From an uncultured bacterium (GTDB lineage Bacteria; Cyanobacteriota; Vampirovibrionia; Gastranaerophilales; Gastranaerophilaceae): a DNA stretch of 10,250 nucleotides. The position numbers and the translations under genes are program-made. Under the pieces are notes generated by a model, which was given only the letters and a program-made list of their open reading frames with translations, was not told where the DNA came from and did not search any database. Below, piece after piece: positions 5,082 to 10,250 of the stretch. Positions within the stretch are counted from its first letter, which is position 1; the number at the start of each line of letters is the position of its first letter. The DNA lies in assembly GCA_900551965.1 (NCBI GenBank), contig URYF01000054.1, forward strand, positions 1-10,250, read 5' to 3'.

Positions 5082-6651
5082 ACTTCTCAGCCATCTCGAT
5101 CAATTTCTTCACATTCAACTCCGGATCTTGAGTACCGTTCATTATGCTTTCAATTATTTCGGGCGGAAGGAATCTTAATTTTCGTAAGCGCTTATTATTT
5201 CCATTGCGAGCTTCTGGCGGGAGTTTTCGCTCTGCTCCCAGTTTGTTGTACCAGAAGCTTTTCACAATCGCTTGGATCAATTTCATATCATAATTTCGCT
5301 TGCCCAGAATGATAATTTTATTCTGCCTTTGCGGGGTCAAGGATATTTGTACGTCAAGTTGATTGACAATTATCTGCTCATCTTCTTCCTTATACTTAAA
5401 TTCTGCGTTGAAAGCCATTGTTGCAAAATATTTGATAATATATCCTATGTCATAGCTAATATTTATACTATTGACTCTTAAATCAACTCGCTTAATAACC
5501 GTTCGTAAAAATATCTTATCAGGTTCAAATGCCTGTATATTGTCTAATATAGCTCTTTGTTGTTCTACAGAATAATTTTCGATAAATCCTTGTATCTTAT
5601 GAGTATTTTGCAACAATTTCTCTACATCATCCTGCACAAACTTTTCTATTTCACCTGCAGAAATTTTTGTAATCTGACCTCTTTCATAGTCAGCAGGGTT
5701 TTTAACTGCTTGGCTTACATAATACCGATAAAGCTTGTTGCTAGCATTACTATAACTCGGAGACATCTTATTACCTTTATCATCATAGAGCAATCCTGCA
5801 AGTAAAGATCCCGTTTTTGCATTAGTTGAATGTTTTCTTTCAACCGCATTCGCTTTCAGAATATTTTGTACATCATTAAACAATTCTTCTGAAATAATTG
5901 CATCATGTAATCCTTCGTACTCTTTTTTCTTGTGAATAATCTTACCTAAATAAACTTTATTTGAAAGAATGTGATACAAACTACCCTTGCTTAATTCTTT
6001 TCCATTTCGTGTCAGAATTTTTCGCTCAGCAAGATATTTTTTCAGCTTAAGTACATTTTTTATTTCAAGATATGATTCAAAAATAATCCGAACATTATCT
6101 ACGTAAGGCGGATCCGGATGCAACATGTGATGATCGTCTTTTATATAACCGTAAGGAGTTGTACCTGATAACCAGAGTCCTTTCTTGCGTGAAGCTTCAA
6201 ACTTATCACGAATCCTCTCACCCGTAACTTCACGTTCAAATTGAGCGAATGATAATAGGATATTTAAGGTTAATCGCCCCATTGATGTTGTTGTATTAAA
6301 GTGCTGAGTTATAGATACAAATGATGCATTATGTTTATCAAATACATCAATAATTTTCGAAAAATCCATAAGTGAGCGAGTTAAGCGGTCAACTTTATAA
6401 ACAACAACGATATCAACTTCATCGTTTTCTATATCTTCCAAAAGTTCTTTAAATGCTGGACGTTCCATTGTTCCGCCAGAATATCCGCCGTCGTTATATT
6501 GCTTATCTAATAAAATCCAGCCCTCGTGCATTTGTGATTTAATATAAGCTTCACAGGCTTCGCGTTGCGCATCTAGAGAGTTAAAATCCTGTTCCAAACC
6601 TTCTTCTGTAGATTTTCTAGTATAAATTGCACATCTGATAAGTTTCTTCAT
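5068..6651 (-). CDS. Large serine recombinase (prophage integrase)
   Basis: This encodes 527 residues. An N-terminal resolvase domain (about 5-150) has YTRKS with nucleophile S14, YSGG, RPAF, and VDRLTRS (R89, R92). A recombinase domain follows (about 155-265: GTTPYGY..., then KGSLYHILSNKVYLGKI). The usual zinc ribbon is replaced by LLAGLLYDDKGNKMSPSY without cysteines, a form I know from proteobacterial recombinases. The C-terminus (RFLPPEIIESIMNG) matches that subgroup's helix-turn-helix-like end. The protein should cut and rejoin attachment sites through a serine-DNA bond. I choose the ATG at 6651, not 6684, because it shares its A with the TGA of the upstream gene (TGATG), has GGGGTGG just upstream, and begins at the conserved RCAIYTRKS strand. 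Confidence 0.95.
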   Translation of the reverse strand: MKKLIRCAIYTRKSTEEGLEQDFNSLDAQREACEAYIKSQMHEGWILLDKQYNDGGYSGGTMERPAFKELLEDIENDEVDIVVVYKVDRLTRSLMDFSKIIDVFDKHNASFVSITQHFNTTTSMGRLTLNILLSFAQFEREVTGERIRDKFEASRKKGLWLSGTTPYGYIKDDHHMLHPDPPYVDNVRIIFESYLEIKNVLKLKKYLAERKILTRNGKELSKGSLYHILSNKVYLGKIIHKKKEYEGLHDAIISEELFNDVQNILKANAVERKHSTNAKTGSLLAGLLYDDKGNKMSPSYSNASNKLYRYYVSQAVKNPADYERGQITKISAGEIEKFVQDDVEKLLQNTHKIQGFIENYSVEQQRAILDNIQAFEPDKIFLRTVIKRVDLRVNSINISYDIGYIIKYFATMAFNAEFKYKEEDEQIIVNQLDVQISLTPQRQNKIIILGKRNYDMKLIQAIVKSFWYNKLGAERKLPPEARNGNNKRLRKLRFLPPEIIESIMNGTQDPELNVKKLIEMAEKSIIM

Positions 6652-6968
6652 CACGCCACCCCGAAAAATTTCTTTCCATTCCAACGCGTACCGGTTATTT
6701 CATTGGCTATTGCAGATAAACTTTTGTATTTTTTGCCGTTAAATTCATAACCGTTTTGAATTACAGTTACAGAGTATCGTTTACCTTTAAACTCGCGAAC
6801 CAACTTTGTTCCGTCAGTAATCGACAGAACCTTATTTTCTTTTTCAATATTTTGAGTCCTGTCATAATGTTCAACTAATTTGTCAATTTTACGTTGAATT
6901 TCTGGCGATAAAGAACCATATTGTTCTTCCCAATTTTTAATTCGTTTTTGAAAAATATTTAATGCCAT
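6651..6968 (-). CDS. DUF2924 domain protein
   Basis: This encodes 105 residues. The C-terminal half carries the DUF2924 signature: LVREFKGKRYSVTV, GYEFNGKKYKSLSAIA, then EITGTRWNGKKFFG at the end. The N-terminal 45 residues are charged and helical. The function is unknown; the domain resembles small DNA-associated modules, and in proteobacterial prophages it often sits directly upstream of a recombinase, as here. Its TGA overlaps the recombinase ATG by one base, so the two are probably translated in a coupled way, and it may assist or control integration or excision. AAGAGG lies about 10 nt before the ATG. It is the first gene of a leftward operon starting in the 196-bp gap shared with the rightward phage operon. 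Confidence 0.88.
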   Translation of the reverse strand: MALNIFQKRIKNWEEQYGSLSPEIQRKIDKLVEHYDRTQNIEKENKVLSITDGTKLVREFKGKRYSVTVIQNGYEFNGKKYKSLSAIANEITGTRWNGKKFFGVA

Positions 6969-7034
6969 TTAATAAATACCTCTTTAATACATTAGTCACT
7001 CTTCTTCATTAAAACATCAAGCCTATCAACACAA

Positions 7035-7046
7035 TTTGTATCAAAT
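7035..7046. promoter_or_regulatory. Near-palindromic motif TTTGTATCAAAT in the divergent control region
   Basis: It has TTTG and CAAA arms around a TAT centre, and is the exact reverse complement of 4050-4061. It sits between the leftward integrase operon and the rightward methyltransferase operon, where a phage repressor would be expected to bind. No repressor gene is in the window, and a 12-bp match alone is weak evidence. Confidence 0.3.
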
Positions 7047-7094
7047 GCACTCACAGTAGGTGTTTTCATGTTTTTAAATTTTTTATTCACCATG

Positions 7095-7122
7095 TTGAAA
7101 AATTTTTCCTAATTTTTATAGG
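7095..7122 (+). promoter_or_regulatory. Probable promoter of the methyltransferase-terminase operon
   Basis: TTGAAA (7095-7100), a 16-nt spacer and TATAGG (7117-7122). Transcription would start near 7129, giving a leader of about 35 nt before the ATG at 7165. This favours 7165 over the upstream in-frame ATG at 7123, which would overlap the -10. No equally good promoter was seen for the leftward operon. Confidence 0.5.
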
Positions 7123-7164
7123 ATGCATTTTGTAATCCGTACAAAAAATAAAAGGAGAAAAATC

Positions 7165-8481
7165 ATGACCGAAAAAACGAATGAATTAAAAATCTGCTAT
7201 CAGAATCTGACAGAGTTAAAACTTAACCCTAAGAATTCAAGAACGCATAGCAAGAAACAATTGCACAAAATTGCACAGAGTATTGAAAAACTTGGGTTTA
7301 ATAATCCGGTTCTTGTCGATACTGAAAATTTTATTGTTGCAGGACACGGACGAGTATTGGCGGCTAGGGAATTAGGATTGAATGAAGTTCCAACTATCTG
7401 TTTGAGTCACATGAGCAAAGAACAGATTAGAGCTTATATTATTGCAGATAACAAATTAGCCGAAGAAGCTGGTTGGGATAATGAGATTCTTAAAATTGAA
7501 TTGGATTTTTTGATGAATCTTAATACTGAAATAGGCTTTGATGCTACTGTTACCGGTTTTGATATTCCTCAACTTGACCTGATACTCAATCCTGAGACTC
7601 TTGATGCAGTAAAAGATGCTTCAAAGGCTGATCCGGATTCGGAATTTTTGAAGAACGTGATTGATATTCCTAAGCGTGTTAGCAAGGGGGATTTATGGAA
7701 ACTAGGTGATCACTTGTTGTATTGTGGTAATTCGCTGGAAGAAATAAGTTACGAAAAACTTTTGCGAAATGAACGAGCGCAGGTAATTTTTACTGACCCA
7801 CCGTATAACGTAAAAATCAAAGGGAATGTAACCAAGCAAAAACAGCATGAAGAATTTCAACTTGCATCAGGAGAAATGGAGAAAAGTGAATTTATTGATT
7901 TTCTCAAAACAGTAATGACTCTGCAAAAGAAATATTCTATTGATGGCTCAATCCACTATCAATGTATGGATTGGCGACATGTTGATGAAATGGTTACAGC
8001 AGGCAATCAGGTTTATTCTTCGCTTAAAAATATTTGTGTCTGGGATAAAGGCACAGGCGGTATGGGTTCTTTATATCGCTCACAGCACGAATTTATTTTC
8101 GTGTTTAAAAACGGAGTAAAACCACATATTAATAATGTAGAGCTCGGAATTCATGGAAGATACAGAACAAACATTTGGAAATATAAAGGAATGCATGCCA
8201 GCAACCCACAGGCTAAAACTCTTGTAAAATTACATCCTACAGTAAAACCTGTTCCGATGATTATTGATGCACTTTTAGATTGTTCATCAATTGGCGGTCT
8301 TGTGCTTGATACCTTTGGCGGTTCCGGTTCGACATTGATTGCAGCTGAGCGAACAAAACGCAGAGCTCGAATCATTGAACTTGAGCCAAAATATTGCGAT
8401 GTAATTCTATATCGTTGGGAACATCTTACAGGAAAAACTGCTGAACTAATTGATACTAAGGAGATTTGTGATGTCAAATAA
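7165..8481 (+). CDS. ParB-domain / beta-class DNA methyltransferase
   Basis: This encodes 438 residues. The N-terminal ParB-like domain (about 10-105) has LxLNPKNSRTH, then AGHGRVLAA (G60-H-G-R63), the ParB box used for nucleotide and DNA contact. A linker leads to a methyltransferase with DPPY (211-214) before FGGSGSTL (384-391). This catalytic-then-AdoMet order is that of beta-class N6-adenine or N4-cytosine enzymes. It should methylate phage or host DNA at a specific site; specificity cannot be read from sequence. No restriction enzyme is nearby, so it is an orphan, as is common for phages evading host restriction. AGGAG (7153-7157) lies 7 nt before the ATG; the in-frame ATG at 7123 has no such site. 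It is the first gene of an operon overlapping the DUF5681 gene by 11 bp. Confidence 0.93.
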   Translation: MTEKTNELKICYQNLTELKLNPKNSRTHSKKQLHKIAQSIEKLGFNNPVLVDTENFIVAGHGRVLAARELGLNEVPTICLSHMSKEQIRAYIIADNKLAEEAGWDNEILKIELDFLMNLNTEIGFDATVTGFDIPQLDLILNPETLDAVKDASKADPDSEFLKNVIDIPKRVSKGDLWKLGDHLLYCGNSLEEISYEKLLRNERAQVIFTDPPYNVKIKGNVTKQKQHEEFQLASGEMEKSEFIDFLKTVMTLQKKYSIDGSIHYQCMDWRHVDEMVTAGNQVYSSLKNICVWDKGTGGMGSLYRSQHEFIFVFKNGVKPHINNVELGIHGRYRTNIWKYKGMHASNPQAKTLVKLHPTVKPVPMIIDALLDCSSIGGLVLDTFGGSGSTLIAAERTKRRARIIELEPKYCDVILYRWEHLTGKTAELIDTKEICDVK

Positions 8482-8848
8482 GGATTTGAAGAAATACGAG
8501 GTGGGCTATGGTTGCCCGCCTCGTGAACATCAATTTAAACCAGGTCAATCAGGAAATCCTAAAGGACGACCGAAAAAGAATAATAACTTCGCAGAAGATA
8601 TTTTGGAAGAAATGAGTGAAGTTATTACGATTCAGGAAAACGGGAAATTAAAGAAAATTACGAAAAAACGAGCATTAGCAAAAAGGCTGATAGCGGATTC
8701 ACTCAGTGGTAAAGTCTCTGCAATAAAAATTCTTACACCTATTTTAGCCGGAGAAAATAAGATGACAAAAGATTTAGAAGAAGAACTAACACCACAGGAT
8801 GCTCAAATATTGGAAGATTATATAAAAAGGAGATTGAACAATGAATAA
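8471..8848 (+). CDS. DUF5681 protein, candidate small terminase
   Basis: This encodes 125 residues. The N-terminus YEVGYGCPPREHQFKPGQSG followed by NPKGRPKK is the DUF5681 signature, a basic Gly/Pro-rich segment able to contact DNA. The rest is helical and charged (about 35-125). It lies directly before the large terminase, the standard position of the small, DNA-recognising subunit, so that role is likely but unproven. The start at 8471 is chosen because AAGGAG (8458-8463) lies 7 nt upstream; an in-frame ATG at 8450 lies further inside the methyltransferase gene without such a site. The gene overlaps the methyltransferase by 11 bp and the terminase by 8 bp, so the three form one tightly coupled operon. 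Confidence 0.88.
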   Translation: MSNKDLKKYEVGYGCPPREHQFKPGQSGNPKGRPKKNNNFAEDILEEMSEVITIQENGKLKKITKKRALAKRLIADSLSGKVSAIKILTPILAGENKMTKDLEEELTPQDAQILEDYIKRRLNNE

Positions 8849-10250
8849 CAGGGACATTTTATATGCTGCTTGTAGAACTGATCTTTATACATTTATGCAG
8901 AAATCATTTTATGAAATAGACGGCTCACAGGAATTCAGAGGAAATTGGCATTTAGAACTTATCTGCGATAAACTCCAACAATGCTTGAATGGTAAAATTA
9001 AACGATTAATAATAAACATACCACCCAGAAATTTAAAATCGCATTGTGCTTCAATTTGTTTACCCGCTTTTATTTTAGGCCATAATCCTGCTGCAAGAAT
9101 TATATGTGCGAGTTATGCACAAACTCTTGCAAATGAATTATCCCGAAAAACCCGAAATCTTATGGAAACCGATTTTTATAAATCTACTTTCAATACACGT
9201 TTAGGTGATAAAAATACAGAAAATATATTTGAAACCACAGCTAACGGATGTAGATTTGCAACATCAGTTGAAGGTACTCTGACAGGTTTTGGTGGAAACT
9301 ATATTATTATAGATGATCCGATAAAGGCTGATGATGCCTTATCTGAGGTAAAAAGAGAAAACGTAAATAATTGGTATGATAACACTTTGGTTTCCAGATT
9401 AAATGATAAAGTCAATGGTGTGATTATAGTTGTTATGCAACGTTTACATATTGATGATTTAACAGGTCACTTACTTAGGCAAGATGGGTGGGAAGTTTTA
9501 TCACTTTCAGCTATTGCCGAAAACGATGAATGTTTTGAGCTTTCAAATGATAAAATTGTTGGACGTAAAGCAGGTGAAGCACTAAATCCAACTTTAGAAC
9601 CTTTGGATATTCTTGAAAATCAAAGGAAATCAATGTCTAATTACAATTTCTCTGCACAATATCAGCAAAACCCGATACCAGTGAAAGGTAATGTTATTAA
9701 TTTTGATGATTTTAAATTTTTTGATAATGTGCCATTAGGCGGAATGATTTTCCAGAGTTGGGATATAGCCTTGAAAACTGGGAAAGATAATGATTATTCT
9801 GTTTGTATTACCGCTAAATATAAAGATAATCTTATTTATATTCTTGATGTAAAACGATATAAATATGAAATGCTTCCACTTGTCAATAAAATTCAGGAAA
9901 TGTACCAAATATTTGGTTGTAATCATCTTATAATAGAAGATAGTTCAATTAGTAAGCACCTACTTCAATTTGTTCAAGAAACAACAAGTTTATATCCAAT
10001 AAACCATAAACCTCAGGAAGATAAAATTACCCGTGCAAATAATGCTTCATTATTTATAGCATCTGGTAGAGTTCTGTTGCAAAAAGATGCGGTGTGGTTG
10101 GATGATTTTAAAGCTGAAATCAATGCTTTTCCAAACGGGAAACATGATGATCAGGTGGATGCTTTAACTCAGTTAATTGCAGTTATTAGTAACAAGCAGT
10201 ATGGTTGTAACCTTGAATCTATAGCAGAAGCGATACAAAGAATTTCATCA
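8841..10250 (+). CDS. Phage terminase large subunit, 3' end cut by the window edge
   Basis: At least 470 residues; the frame is open to the last base. It is the packaging motor that pumps phage DNA into proheads using ATP and cuts it with a nuclease domain. The ATPase half has a Walker A variant PPRNLKS (61-67), Walker B YIIIDDP with D158/D159, and MQRLHIDDLTG (199-209) as the coupling motif. The nuclease half has SWDIA (D308), IIEDSS (E366, D367) and HDDQVDALT (D436, D437, D440), the acidic RNase H-fold set. It resembles the large-terminase group whose C-terminal domain is modelled as psiM2 ORF9-like. AAGGAG lies 8 nt before the ATG inside the DUF5681 gene. It should be near full length, lacking only a short tail; portal and head genes would be expected next. 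Confidence 0.95.
   Translation, partial: MNNRDILYAACRTDLYTFMQKSFYEIDGSQEFRGNWHLELICDKLQQCLNGKIKRLIINIPPRNLKSHCASICLPAFILGHNPAARIICASYAQTLANELSRKTRNLMETDFYKSTFNTRLGDKNTENIFETTANGCRFATSVEGTLTGFGGNYIIIDDPIKADDALSEVKRENVNNWYDNTLVSRLNDKVNGVIIVVMQRLHIDDLTGHLLRQDGWEVLSLSAIAENDECFELSNDKIVGRKAGEALNPTLEPLDILENQRKSMSNYNFSAQYQQNPIPVKGNVINFDDFKFFDNVPLGGMIFQSWDIALKTGKDNDYSVCITAKYKDNLIYILDVKRYKYEMLPLVNKIQEMYQIFGCNHLIIEDSSISKHLLQFVQETTSLYPINHKPQEDKITRANNASLFIASGRVLLQKDAVWLDDFKAEINAFPNGKHDDQVDALTQLIAVISNKQYGCNLESIAEAIQRISS

Larger units (their letters stand above)
5068..10250. mobile_element. Left part of a prophage (integration and packaging ends)
   Basis: The recombinase operon runs left and the methyltransferase-DUF5681-terminase operon runs right from a common gap at 6969-7164. 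That is integration and packaging side by side with no repressor or replication genes between them. The element continues past the right edge. Its left boundary is uncertain: it may include the cyclase-like gene and begin as far left as the tmRNA-end copy at 4135-4168. All genes are intact, so the prophage may be functional. Confidence 0.8.

Noticed and set aside
5281..5805. Plus-strand frames opposite the recombinase
   Set aside because: They are antisense shadows; the recombinase reading frame is intact with all catalytic motifs.

Overview
The window is an AT-rich bacterial chromosome segment that appears to hold a tmRNA locus used repeatedly as an integration point, followed by the left part of a prophage. 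The most telling host marker is the first gene, on the minus strand. Its N-terminus (MGMAASQARFLSLTARK..., then a QQINQQRTTLSNES-type stretch) resembles, from memory, a family common in the gut non-photosynthetic cyanobacteria (Gastranaerophilales / Vampirovibrionia, formerly Melainabacteria). AT-richness and strong AAAGGAG-type ribosome binding sites fit. The assignment is an inference, not proven by anything here.

Layout. (1) 32-1289: a minus-strand coiled-coil protein gene with a distal minus-strand terminator. (2) 1405-1899: a complete one-piece tmRNA gene (ssrA) with a near-consensus promoter, an 18-residue tag ending ALAA, and a terminator. (3) 1900-2332: no genes; a GC-rich set of hairpins, an exact 16-bp repeat of the tmRNA 3' end, a second terminator, more hairpins, and a third, diverged copy of the tmRNA 3' end. 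(4) 2333-3801: a convergent pair, a small secreted protein (+) and an unusual fusion (-) of a phage MuF-like Cys/His motif, a proline-rich linker and an M23 peptidoglycan endopeptidase. (5) 3802-4355: a non-coding block with phased repeats, two perfect palindromes, another degenerate tmRNA 3' end, a perfect terminator and a second copy of the hairpin module. (6) 4356-5081: a nucleotidyl-cyclase-like protein. (7) 5068-6968 (-): DUF2924 protein and large serine recombinase, translationally coupled. (8) 7095-10250 (+): a promoter, then an overlapping operon of ParB-domain DNA methyltransferase, DUF5681 protein and terminase large subunit, which runs off the right edge.

How it fits together. Regions 7 and 8 look like the integration and DNA-packaging ends of a prophage, diverging from a shared 196-bp control region. 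Several of these families (DUF2924, the cysteine-less recombinase, DUF5681) are ones I associate mainly with proteobacterial phages, suggesting cross-phylum exchange. The cyclase-like gene lies beside the integrase, a usual place for accessory prophage genes. The tmRNA 3'-end copies at 2048, 2231 and 4135 look like scars of successive integrations, with the secreted protein/M23 pair as cargo stranded between them. No integrase for that presumed island is visible; the serine recombinase belongs more naturally to the prophage.

The strongest candidates for something new are the MuF-like/M23 fusion without a secretion signal, the cyclase-like gene, and the reiterated tmRNA-end/terminator/hairpin module.
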